In this document: positions 55,187 to 62,033 of the stretch, piece by piece | Position numbering within the stretch: position 1 is the first letter of the stretch | Layout: each line of letters starts with the position of its first letter | Assembly: GCF_903853455.1 (NCBI RefSeq) | Contig: NZ_CAINTR010000166.1 | Coordinates: 1 to 62,033, forward strand | Length of the DNA stretch: 62,033 nucleotides | Origin: an uncultured Magnetospirillum sp. | GTDB lineage: Bacteria; Pseudomonadota; Alphaproteobacteria; Rhodospirillales; Magnetospirillaceae | Direction of reading: 5' to 3' | Translations under genes and position numbers: made by a program | The notes under the pieces: model-generated | Database searches by the model: none | What the model was told of the DNA's origin: nothing | What the model saw: the letters and a program-made list of their open reading frames with translations, nothing else

Positions 55187-56491
55187 ATGCGGGAGATTCA
55201 GCAGGCGGTTGCGTGGTCGATCATTGGGATGGTGGCCCTGGTGGGCTGCAACCCGCAAAACCCGCCGCCTACCGTCACCACAGCCCCCAGCCAGTTCGCC
55301 GTCACCATTGAAGGGATCAGCTATCCTTCGTGGGAAAGAGCCCTGGAGGCGACCCGGCTGAAGGTGGACGCCGAGGTGGAGAGGGTTCCGCTGGCATCCG
55401 TGCGACTTGGTGGCCGGGGCCTGGTGGTCATGCCGACCCGTGTCCCCATGGAGTTGGATTCCGAGCGCACTCTGCCGAAAGGCACTCCCCAGGTGCGCTC
55501 CATGCTGACCGACATCAACGAGGTTCAGATTCTAGCCACGAGCCGGGCTGTCGCGAAGTCCAAGCTTTTCGACAGCATGTCGGTTGTTCGCTCCGACAAT
55601 GCCGCCTCGGTTCCCATGGAGGACGCGGATTACAAGCTGTCGCTGGCCAAGTTTGCCAACGGAGGCGCTCAATGGCGGTTGGTGAAGGCCGATGGGAAGG
55701 GGATCGACTTGCCCCCGCCCCCGGCCGCCGTCAACCGCCCGGCCTGGTGGAACGGCCTCAATATCTTGATAACCAACGCCGCCGCCGACCTTGGTGTTTC
55801 GGTGGCTCGCCGGCCGGTCCCCGAATCGGTTACCAAAGTGGCGGTCCCCGGTGGCAGCCAGCCGGCCGCCACCTCGGGCACCGGCTTTTTCATCAGCCGG
55901 GATGGCTACGTCCTGACCAACGCTCACGTGGTCAACGGCTGCAAGACGCTGAAGCTTCAGCGTGGCGGGGACGTTCCGGTCGATGCCGTCACCGTCGCCC
56001 AGGACAACACCAATGATCTGGCGGTCCTGAAGACGCCGGTGTCGCCGGCGACCTTCGCCCACTTCTCGACGGTTCCGGCGCGGCAAGGCCAGGACGTCGT
56101 CGTCTATGGTTTCCCCCTGGCCGGAATGCTGGCTCCCCAGGGCAACCTGTCTACCGGCGTGATCAGCGCTGTCGCCGGCCTTGCCAACGACACGCGCCAA
56201 TTGCAAATTTCCGCTCCGGTCCAGCCCGGCAATAGCGGCGGCCCGCTGCTGGACGGCAGCGGCAATGTGATCGGCGTCATCGTCAGCAAGATGAACGCCC
56301 TGAATGTCGCCAAGATCACGGGAGACATTCCGCAGAACATCAACTTTGCCATCAAGGCCAGCGCCGCCCTCGAATTTCTTCAGTCGAACGGGGTCGCCAC
56401 CGACACCCAGGCTGCGCGCAAGACGCTGCCCACCGCCGACATCGCCGACCACGCCAAGGCCTTCACCGTCATGCTGACTTGCCAAAAATGA
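55187..56491 (+). CDS. Trypsin-like serine protease lipoprotein
   Basis: A 434-residue predicted lipoprotein: start MREIQQAV, hydrophobic AWSIIGMVALVGC with lipobox LVGC (cysteine about residue 22). A ~200-residue N-terminal domain of unknown type precedes an S1C/trypsin domain (about 225-410) with the triad histidine in TNAHVV, aspartate in NDLAVL and serine in GNSGGPL. No PDZ domain is seen, unlike DegP. GTGAGGGG precedes the ATG. It lies between leuC (after its terminator) and leuD, so the leu genes are interrupted; GC is slightly lower than that of its neighbours. Confidence 0.87.
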   Translation: MREIQQAVAWSIIGMVALVGCNPQNPPPTVTTAPSQFAVTIEGISYPSWERALEATRLKVDAEVERVPLASVRLGGRGLVVMPTRVPMELDSERTLPKGTPQVRSMLTDINEVQILATSRAVAKSKLFDSMSVVRSDNAASVPMEDADYKLSLAKFANGGAQWRLVKADGKGIDLPPPPAAVNRPAWWNGLNILITNAAADLGVSVARRPVPESVTKVAVPGGSQPAATSGTGFFISRDGYVLTNAHVVNGCKTLKLQRGGDVPVDAVTVAQDNTNDLAVLKTPVSPATFAHFSTVPARQGQDVVVYGFPLAGMLAPQGNLSTGVISAVAGLANDTRQLQISAPVQPGNSGGPLLDGSGNVIGVIVSKMNALNVAKITGDIPQNINFAIKASAALEFLQSNGVATDTQAARKTLPTADIADHAKAFTVMLTCQK

Positions 56492-56587
56492 GGGCGAGGC
56501 GGCGGCGAGGGTGCGGAATCATTGCGATACGACGCAAAATAGGCTAGCAAGCCTTCTTCACTTTCGTCACCCTGGGCCAAAGTCATC

Positions 56588-57193
56588 ATGGACAAGTTCA
56601 CCACTCTCACCGGCGTCGCGGCGCCGCTGCCCATGATCAACGTCGATACCGACATGATCATCCCCAAGCAGTTCCTGAAGACCATCAAGCGCACCGGTCT
56701 GGGCAAGAATTTGTTCGACGAGATGCGCTACACCCCCGACGGCAAGGAAGTCCCCGATTTCGTGCTGAACAAGCCGGCCTATCGCTCGGCCAAGATCCTG
56801 GTCTCCGGCGCTAATTTCGGCTGCGGTTCGTCGCGCGAGCATGCGCCCTGGGCCATCAACGATTTCGGCATCCGCTGTGTCATCGCCACCAGCTTCGCCG
56901 ACATTTTCTACAACAACTGCTTCAAGAACGGCATCCTGCCCATCGTCCTGCCGCAAGAGCAGGTGGACAAGCTGCTGGACGACGCCAACCGTGGCGCCAA
57001 CGCCGTGGTCACGGTGGACCTGGTCAACCAGACCATCACCGGTCCCGACGGCGGCTGCATTCATTTCGAGGTCGATCCCTTCCGCAAGCATTGCCTGCTG
57101 AACGGTCTCGACGACATCGGTTTGACATTGCAGCGCGAGGGCAAGATCGCGACGTTCGAAGAACAGCGCCAGACGTCCAACCCCTGGCTGTAA
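56588..57193 (+). CDS. leuD: 3-isopropylmalate dehydratase small subunit
   Basis: A 201-residue partner of LeuC carrying the swivelling substrate-recognition domain. [16 protein letters not shown] and [17 protein letters not shown] are family signatures. It is 96 bases after the protease gene; the gap has an AT-richer patch and could hold a promoter. leuB follows after 88 bases. Confidence 0.97.
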   Translation: MDKFTTLTGVAAPLPMINVDTDMIIPKQFLKTIKRTGLGKNLFDEMRYTPDGKEVPDFVLNKPAYRSAKILVSGANFGCGSSREHAPWAINDFGIRCVIATSFADIFYNNCFKNGILPIVLPQEQVDKLLDDANRGANAVVTVDLVNQTITGPDGGCIHFEVDPFRKHCLLNGLDDIGLTLQREGKIATFEEQRQTSNPWL

Positions 57194-57281
57194 GTCGCGG
57201 AAAACATTACCAAACAATGGTTGACGGGGCCTGATCCTGGGATTAGGCAATCCACTGTTCCGACCTAAGTGGGAGAGTACC

Positions 57282-58388
57282 ATGGCCGCCAAGAAGCTCC
57301 TGATCCTTCCGGGTGACGGCATCGGCGTCGAAGTGATGGCGCAGGTGCGCCGCATCATCGATTGGATGTCGAAGAAGCGGAAGATCGAGTTCGACGTGTC
57401 GGAAGGACTGTTGGGCGGCGCCGCCTACGACGTCCATGGCACTCCGTTCCCGGCCGAGACCCTGGCCGCCGCCATGGCGGCCGACGCCGTGCTGTTGGGC
57501 GCCGTCGGCGGCCCCAAATGGGACGACCTGCCGTTCGACAAGAAGCCGGAGCGGGGCCTGCTCGGCATCCGCAAGGAAATGGGCCTGTTCGCCAACCTGC
57601 GTCCCGCCACCGTGCTCGACGCCCTGGCCGACGCCTCGACCCTCAAGCCCGACGTGGTCGCCGGCCTCGACATCATGATCCTGCGCGAGCTGACCGGCGG
57701 CCTGTATTTCGGCGAGCCGCGCGGCATCGAGACCCTGGCCGACGGCAGCCGTCGGGGCTTCAACACCCTGGTCTACACCACCGCCGAGATCGTGCGCATC
57801 GGCCGCGTCGCCTTCGAGCTGGCCCGCAAGCGCAACAAGAAGCTCTGTTCGGTGGACAAGGCCAACGTGCTGGAATGCACCGTGCTGTGGCGCGAAGAGA
57901 TGATCAAGCTGCAGAAGGACGAGTTCCCCGACGTGGAACTGACCCACATGTATGTGGATAACGCCGCCATGCAGCTGGTGCGCAATCCCAAGCAGTTCGA
58001 CGTCATGGTCACCGAGAACATGTTCGGCGACATCCTATCCGACTGTGCCGCCATGCTGACCGGGTCGCTGGGCATGCTGCCCTCGGCCTCGCTCGGCGCC
58101 GCCGACGCCGACGGCAAGCGCAAGGCGCTGTACGAGCCGGTGCACGGCTCGGCTCCCGACATCGCCGGCAAGGACATGGCCAATCCGCTGGCCACCATCA
58201 TGTCCTTCGCCATGTGCCTGCGCTATTCCTTCGACATGGCAGCCGAGGCCGACATGATCGAGACGGCGGTCAAGAACGTGCTGAAGGGCGGCCTGCGCAC
58301 CGCCGACATCATGCAGGTGGGCAAGGCCAAGGTCTCGACCACCGTCATGGGCGAAGCCGTGGTCCGCGAGCTGGACAAGATGGTCTGA
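57282..58388 (+). CDS. leuB: 3-isopropylmalate dehydrogenase
   Basis: A 368-residue NAD-dependent beta-decarboxylating dehydrogenase of leucine synthesis. [13 protein letters not shown] is the N-terminal motif, substrate arginines occur in [13 protein letters not shown] and [15 protein letters not shown], and the metal aspartates in the NMFGDILSD signature. GGGAGAG precedes the ATG. TTGACG at about 57218 with a weak -10 may provide a separate promoter. Confidence 0.98.
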   Translation: MAAKKLLILPGDGIGVEVMAQVRRIIDWMSKKRKIEFDVSEGLLGGAAYDVHGTPFPAETLAAAMAADAVLLGAVGGPKWDDLPFDKKPERGLLGIRKEMGLFANLRPATVLDALADASTLKPDVVAGLDIMILRELTGGLYFGEPRGIETLADGSRRGFNTLVYTTAEIVRIGRVAFELARKRNKKLCSVDKANVLECTVLWREEMIKLQKDEFPDVELTHMYVDNAAMQLVRNPKQFDVMVTENMFGDILSDCAAMLTGSLGMLPSASLGAADADGKRKALYEPVHGSAPDIAGKDMANPLATIMSFAMCLRYSFDMAAEADMIETAVKNVLKGGLRTADIMQVGKAKVSTTVMGEAVVRELDKMV

Positions 58389-58417
58389 TCTTTTCGGCTT
58401 CAAGGTGTTGGACAAAG

Positions 58418-58447
58418 GGGGCGGCCCGAGAGGGGCCGCCCCTTTTT
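58418..58447 (+). terminator. Rho-independent terminator of leuB
   Basis: A 10-bp stem (GGGGCGGCCC / GGGCCGCCCC, 5-base loop) followed by five T residues, 29 bases after the leuB stop. It also lies at the 3' end of the convergent COQ10/RatA-like gene. Confidence 0.92.
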
Positions 58448-58449
58448 CG

Positions 58450-58893
58450 TTACCGCCCGTATACCATCCGCACCCGCTCCTTGAACGCCTGCACCACCCG
58501 GCGCTCGACCTCGGGCAGCGACAGCCGCGCCAGGGACTGGAGCAGGCCGGAGCGCAGTTCCATGCGGTACTCCGCCGTCACCCGGACGCCGCCGCCATCC
58601 AGCGGCTGGAAGCGCCAGGTCAGGTGGAACCGGCGAAACGGACCGTCGCGGGCGGTGATGTCCAGGCGGTGGGGACGGTCGAATTCGGCGCGGGAGTGGA
58701 ACCGGGCCTGGATCGGGCCGGCGCCGAACAGGTTGTCCACCTCCAGGGCGTCGCCGTCGCGTCGGCGGATCCGAGTCAGGCGGCACCATGGAAGGAAGCG
58801 GGGATAGGATTCCACGTCCATCGCCACCGCGAACAGCTGTTCGGGATCATGGTGGGGGAAATCGACCGCCCAGCCGCCGGTCAGCGTCGACAT
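58450..58893 (-). CDS. COQ10/RatA-family START-domain protein
   Basis: A 147-residue lipid-binding SRPBCC/START protein. HHDPEQLFAVAMDVESYPRF near residue 14 and LPWCRL are the family start, and RLSLPEVERRVVQAFKERV its C-terminal helix. In alphaproteobacteria and mitochondria this family binds ubiquinone and supports respiration; the RatA toxin label comes from E. coli. It is 4 bases downstream of the cNMP-binding gene, its probable operon partner. Confidence 0.88.
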   Translation of the reverse strand: MSTLTGGWAVDFPHHDPEQLFAVAMDVESYPRFLPWCRLTRIRRRDGDALEVDNLFGAGPIQARFHSRAEFDRPHRLDITARDGPFRRFHLTWRFQPLDGGGVRVTAEYRMELRSGLLQSLARLSLPEVERRVVQAFKERVRMVYGR

Positions 58894-58897
58894 GACC

Positions 58898-59236
58898 TCA
58901 ACGCGTCAGATTGCGGATGTTGCGCACGAAGATGTTGAGCAGGCCGCGAATGAACGGATCGGCGCGGGCCAGCTTCTCGCGGAAGGTGTCGCGCGAGATG
59001 ATGATGCACGACACGTCGGTCAGCGCCTTGGCGCTGGCCATGCGGGGCTGGTCGTCGACCAGGGCCATCTCGCCGAACAGCTCGCCCTTGCCGATGGTGG
59101 CGATGGTCATGCCGTGCTTGATGATTTCGATCTGCCCATCCTGAATCAGGTAGGCGCGATCACCGGAATCGCCCTCGTTGAAGATCTTCGCGCCCGCGTA
59201 AAAGACCTTGCGCTCGAGAATTCTGTCGTTACGCAT
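58898..59236 (-). CDS. Cyclic nucleotide-binding domain protein
   Basis: A 112-residue stand-alone CAP-type beta-roll (FNEGDSGDRAYLIQDGQIEI, GELFGEMALVDDQPRMASAKA). The phosphate-binding cassette is GELFGEMAL...PRMASA. There is no DNA-binding domain, so it must signal through a partner. The start at MRNDRIL was chosen over one nine codons upstream. It is first of an operon with the COQ10-like gene. Confidence 0.88.
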   Translation of the reverse strand: MRNDRILERKVFYAGAKIFNEGDSGDRAYLIQDGQIEIIKHGMTIATIGKGELFGEMALVDDQPRMASAKALTDVSCIIISRDTFREKLARADPFIRGLLNIFVRNIRNLTR

Positions 59237-59417
59237 GTCGCCACACCCCAACTTCGTCGCCAACGACTTTATGCGTGTTCCGCCTCCGAGTCACCCTCCA
59301 AGGTACATGTGGCCATCGACAGGAGATGGCGAGGCGACTTAGACTTGCGGTCATGATGACATTCACCGCTGGCGCGGCCGTGTTCCGCGCGCTTTCCTTC
59401 GTATCGGGGGCCCGGCC

Positions 59418-59900
59418 GTGAGCGCCGAGGAGAGGGGGCGCGTGCTGGCGCGGCTGCATGCCCTGATGGCCATGACGACGGCCAATGGCTGTACCGAGGA
59501 AGAGGAACTGGCGGCGGCGCGCATGGTCGCCAAGCTGATCGAGCAGATCGACGGCCAGCCCCCCGCGGCGGGGACCACCGACCCGTCATGGGCGGCGCGC
59601 GAGCGCGACAATCCGCAGTATCAGGCGCTTCTGGAGAAGAACACCCTGGAAGGGCTGCTGAAGGCGGCGCTTCAGGAACTGGCGCTGGGGCATATCAACA
59701 CGGTTTCGCCGGCCAAGCGGAACATTCGGGGCCAGCCGGTGGAATACGTCCGCACCACCGACCTGCTGCAACCCTATTTCGCCATGATGCTGGGCAGCGC
59801 CGGGGCGTCGCGCATGGCGCGGTCCTTCGTCGACACGGCGCTGGAGGAATTGATCTACGACGGCCTGCTGCCCGACGCGCTGGCCATTCCTCGCGAATAA
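59418..59900 (+). CDS. DUF2786 domain protein
   Basis: A 160-residue protein starting with GTG. The N-terminal ~45 residues (LARLHALMAMTTANGCTEEEELAAARMVAKL) match DUF2786, a short helical domain of unknown function; the rest is helical with no recognised motif. It is divergent from the cNMP-binding gene and is followed by a strong bidirectional terminator. Confidence 0.75.
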   Translation: MSAEERGRVLARLHALMAMTTANGCTEEEELAAARMVAKLIEQIDGQPPAAGTTDPSWAARERDNPQYQALLEKNTLEGLLKAALQELALGHINTVSPAKRNIRGQPVEYVRTTDLLQPYFAMMLGSAGASRMARSFVDTALEELIYDGLLPDALAIPRE

Positions 59901-59931
59901 AAACGCCCGAACCTTGCGGTTCGGGCGTTTT
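59900..59931. terminator. Bidirectional rho-independent terminator
   Basis: A 14-bp perfect stem (AAAACGCCCGAACC and its complement, loop TTGC) with A-run on the left and T-run on the right, overlapping the stop of the DUF2786 gene and serving also the convergent lipoprotein gene. Confidence 0.93.
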
Positions 59932-59954
59932 CGACTGGCGAAGTCTTCAAACGG

Positions 59955-61058
59955 TCAGCGGACGAACACCTGCACCTCGCCGCCGGTGGCGGCGTTGCTG
60001 GTGGTCGAGGAGACGTTCACCCGGCTGGCCGGAAGGTTCATGTTGGTCAGCGACCGCAGCACCGAATCGGCGTTGCGCTTGGCGGTCGAGGCCGCCAGGG
60101 CCTGCTGGCCGGGGGTGGAGCCGACCGGAGACACCGCGACCACGTTGAAGGTGGCGGTGGGGCGACGGTCCAGCGCGCTCTTGATGGCGGCATACAGGGC
60201 CGGCTCGTAGTTCACGTTGGGCCGGTCGAAGCGGATGGTGACCAGCGGCGTTTCGCCCGAGGCGATGGTCCGCGGCGGAGCGGAGTCATAGCTGGCATTG
60301 ACGCGGTTGCCGAGGCCGCCGGCGAACAGGGCGCCGTTCTTGATGCCGAGCGCCAGGGTGTTGAGGTTCTGCTTTTCCGAGGCGACATACTGCTGCTGAC
60401 GGGTGGCGTCGGTGGTCAGCTCGCTGAGCAGGCGCTCGACCATCACCACGGTGCGGTTGGTCTCGTCCTCCAGGATGCGCAACTGGCGATGATCCTCATC
60501 GACGGCGCCCGACAGCGACCGGGCGGCCCGGACCGATTCCAGCAGAAAAGCGGCCATGGTCGACGACGAGGTCACGTCGTTGGTCAGGCGGTTCATCTTG
60601 AGGACGTCGTCGGTGATGCGGTCCAATTCGCCCTGGGCGGCGTTCCACTGCTGGTTCAGGATCGGATTGCCCGGGGTGGTCCCCACCTGGAGGCGGGCGT
60701 TGATGGCGGCGACGGTGCCGTGGTAGCGCTGGGAATCCTGGACCGTCTCGGTCCGGATCTGCTGCAGCGCCTGGTTCTGCCGCGACAAGGTCGCCTGCAG
60801 GCCGGACAAGTCGTTGCGGAGCGACGCGGCCTTGGCTCCGACGAAGGTTCCGGTGGGCGAACCCGCCGTCACCCCGACCGGCTCATAGCTCGACGAGCCC
60901 ATGACCGGCGGGCCTTCGGCCGGAGCCTGGTCGGTGGAGGCCGCCGACTGGGTGGCGACGGTTCCGGTCGCGGGGAACAGCGCATCCTCGGCGAACGAGC
61001 ATCCGCCTGCCAGGAGAGCCGCGCATAGCGCTGCGGCATGGGTCTTTTTCAGGGCCAT
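59955..61058 (-). CDS. Lipoprotein with coiled-coil and OmpA-like C-terminal region
   Basis: A 367-residue predicted lipoprotein with signal MALKKTHAAALCAALLAGGC and lipobox LAGGC (cysteine about 20). A low-complexity segment is followed by a helical, likely coiled-coil region (about 75-240) and a C-terminal domain (about 265-367) with features of OmpA/MotB-like peptidoglycan-binding folds (ALAASTAKRNADSVLRSL, LPASRVNV). It may link the outer membrane to peptidoglycan. Function unknown. Confidence 0.8.
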   Translation of the reverse strand: MALKKTHAAALCAALLAGGCSFAEDALFPATGTVATQSAASTDQAPAEGPPVMGSSSYEPVGVTAGSPTGTFVGAKAASLRNDLSGLQATLSRQNQALQQIRTETVQDSQRYHGTVAAINARLQVGTTPGNPILNQQWNAAQGELDRITDDVLKMNRLTNDVTSSSTMAAFLLESVRAARSLSGAVDEDHRQLRILEDETNRTVVMVERLLSELTTDATRQQQYVASEKQNLNTLALGIKNGALFAGGLGNRVNASYDSAPPRTIASGETPLVTIRFDRPNVNYEPALYAAIKSALDRRPTATFNVVAVSPVGSTPGQQALAASTAKRNADSVLRSLTNMNLPASRVNVSSTTSNAATGGEVQVFVR

Positions 61059-61092
61059 TGGGATAGCTGATCCTTTGGTTCGCCAGTTCCGA

Positions 61093-61122
61093 CAAATACC
61101 ACCGGGTGCCAGATTATTTCAA
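61093..61122 (-). promoter_or_regulatory. Probable sigma-70 promoter of the lipoprotein gene
   Basis: On the minus strand TTGAAA (61122-61117) and TATTTG (61098-61093) with an 18-base spacer, 35 bases before the lipoprotein start, in an AT-rich patch. Confidence 0.5.
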
Positions 61123-61270
61123 AAAATGAAACAGGACTGTCCCCCCGCAAACTTTGGGGCGGATTTTACGCAATTGACCTCTGGGCCACAAGTCCGCATT
61201 TCGATTGGTGGTACATCGCCGACAAAAGAATCCATATCTTTAGGGTGTTTCCAAGTCCTGCATTTCGGAC

Positions 61271-61299
61271 TTGCGGCGATCCGGGGGTTTGTGTATGTT
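61271..61299 (+). promoter_or_regulatory. Probable promoter of tRNA-Arg
   Basis: TTGCGG at 61271-61276 and TATGTT at 61294-61299, 17-base spacer, about 42 bases before the mature 5' end of the tRNA. Confidence 0.45.
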
Positions 61300-61341
61300 C
61301 CGCGTCCTCGCTGGCCGGTACGTGGTCCAGCGGAAGGCGAA

Positions 61342-61418
61342 GCGCCCGTAGCTCAATTGGATAGAGCACCAGACTACGAATCTGGGGGTTGGAAGTTCGA
61401 GTCTTTCCGGGCGCGCCA
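61342..61418 (+). tRNA. tRNA-Arg (anticodon ACG)
   Basis: A 77-base cloverleaf with encoded CCA. The acceptor stem is GCGCCCG with CGGGCGC, discriminator G; the D arm has AGCTCAATTGGATAGAGC; the anticodon loop is CTACGAA giving ACG (wobble inosine reads CGN arginine codons); the T loop is TTCGAGT. All four stems pair. tRNA genes of this kind often mark island insertion sites, and an insertion sequence lies 480 bases downstream. Confidence 0.97.
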
Positions 61419-61450
61419 TTTTTCCACATAAATATCAATACGTTACCATA

Positions 61451-61470
61451 GCCCCGCCAGCGTGCGGGGC
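61451..61470 (+). terminator. Hairpin after tRNA-Arg
   Basis: A 7-bp GCCCCGC/GCGGGGC stem with a 6-base loop, 33 bases after the tRNA, followed by TTCGTCGTTT. It is a possible terminator. The rest of 61419-61657 has no gene I can support. Confidence 0.6.
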
Positions 61471-61657
61471 TTCGTCGTTTCCGACCGTCCCACGCTATAC
61501 CCACGGAAACGCAAAAACCCGCTCCAAGGGACCATAACGGACACGGACCCGATTTCGCCCGGAATCACCCCACGACAATCCCACCGCACCCTAAAATCAT
61601 TGTCCTCAAAAAGGGGGGAAAGGGGGCTATCATTTGAGGGGTGGGCCCTGATCCACC

Positions 61658-61870
61658 TCAATGGAGAAGGTCGCTCTCGGCTGGGACTGCCCCGAGCAAC
61701 TCATTTAACGCGGCGCATATCCGTATCCAAATGGCCCAGCCCTCGGGATCACCGTCGGCCTTGCACTCTTGTGCGCGCTTCGCGGCGTAATCTGGCGCTT
61801 CGGGGCCATGGCGACGCATCAACACTTTGACGGCGCTCCAAATGTCGGGATCAGGAACAATTATGCTCAT
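61658..61870 (-). CDS. Small hypothetical protein (DUF6961-like)
   Basis: A 70-residue, mostly helical protein starting MSIIVPDPDIWSAVKVLMRR. The pattern DIW..A..L...HG..A...AA.RA.E...DGDPEG...W..I..A..EL resembles DUF6961-type proteins of alphaproteobacteria, found near integrases and transposons; function unknown. Its start is only ~24 bases from the end of an insertion sequence, so its promoter is probably within or disrupted by the element. Confidence 0.6.
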   Translation of the reverse strand: MSIIVPDPDIWSAVKVLMRRHGPEAPDYAAKRAQECKADGDPEGWAIWIRICAALNELLGAVPAESDLLH

Positions 61871-61893
61871 CAGGGTCTGCTTGTCGCTGTTTA

Positions 61894-62033
61894 GAGTCCG
61901 TCCGCGAAGTTTTCTATGACTTCCTGTGTCTTGCGATCCTACGCAGCATGAGGCGGATCATGGCGAGGCGAAGGAATGCCAGTGCCATCCTGGAGAGGTT
62001 CTCGAAGTCCTTGGCGAGGCGGCGGCAGCGGCC
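61894..62033 (-). mobile_element. 3' end of an IS5-like insertion sequence (partial)
   Basis: The last 39 codons of a transposase, cut by the window edge, end with TAG at 61914-61916. The C-terminus (LAKDFENL, LAMIRLMLRRI) is typical of IS5-family DDE transposases. Just beyond the stop, GAGTCCGTCCGCGAAG at 61894-61909 is the likely terminal inverted repeat. The IS group cannot be settled without the other end. Confidence 0.8.

Noticed and set aside
61443-61830. Short frames on both strands after tRNA-Arg as an integrase remnant
   Set aside because: No tyrosine-recombinase motifs (R..HxxR..Y) visible and composition looks random.

Overview
The window is high-GC chromosomal DNA from an alphaproteobacterium. 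Gene order (kdsD-lptC-lptA-lptB-rpoN-ptsN; ffh-rpsP-rimM-trmD-rplS-leuC), the many chemoreceptors and several hemerythrin-fold proteins point to a Rhodospirillales organism of the Magnetospirillum type. This is an inference from content and style; no database comparison was possible. Coding density is high and most genes sit in tight operons with ATGA, GTGA or TTGA stop/start overlaps.

Layout. 0.2-6.7 kb (minus): msbA, a DUF374 acyltransferase, waaA, lpxK, lpxL and an RlmM-like methyltransferase, a lipid A/Kdo assembly operon. 6.9-9.5 kb (plus): cheW, broken by an in-frame amber codon, and a chemoreceptor. 9.9-12.7 kb: hisN-nth, a degenerate hemerythrin, rlmJ. 13.3-16.6 kb: a signalling operon of a frameshifted Aer-type PAS protein, a membrane chemoreceptor and a PAS/HD-GYP/hemerythrin protein. 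16.6-18.5 kb: a secreted helical-repeat protein with a tiny membrane protein in front of it. 18.7-25.2 kb: aroK, aroB, a CorB/HlyC-type CBS membrane protein, accA, a glycosyltransferase, a VTT membrane protein and a BON lipoprotein, interspersed with structured repeats. 25.2-31.5 kb: alpha/beta hydrolase, acs, YciI/EVE/Rieske operon, DUF4337, YdjM-like protein, bacteriohemerythrin, orphan ParA. 31.7-37.3 kb (minus): kdsD-lptCAB-rpoN-ptsN. 37.4-39.7 kb: tetR with a palindromic operator, then kdsB-pheA. 39.8-42.3 kb: a large Aer-like chemoreceptor carrying PilZ. 42.4-49.1 kb: transglutaminase/DUF2126, ATP-grasp/alpha-E and a second transglutaminase, an uncharacterised amide-chemistry system. 49.2-61 kb: HHE protein, ffh-rpsP-rimM-trmD-rplS, leuC, a trypsin-like lipoprotein, leuD, leuB, COQ10/RatA-like and cNMP-binding proteins, DUF2786 protein, OmpA-like lipoprotein. 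61.3-62 kb: tRNA-Arg(ACG), a small DUF6961-like gene and the end of an insertion sequence.

How it fits together. Three LPS blocks (msbA-lpxL; kdsD-lptCAB; kdsB) cover Kdo synthesis and transfer, lipid A acylation, flipping and transport. Redox or oxygen sensing by FAD-type PAS domains and hemerythrin di-iron sites is coupled to chemotaxis and c-di-GMP turnover or binding. Intergenic DNA carries two repeat families: a ~105-bp REPIN-like pair of inverted palindromes (three copies) and a hairpin-rich element with covarying stems placed next to gene starts.
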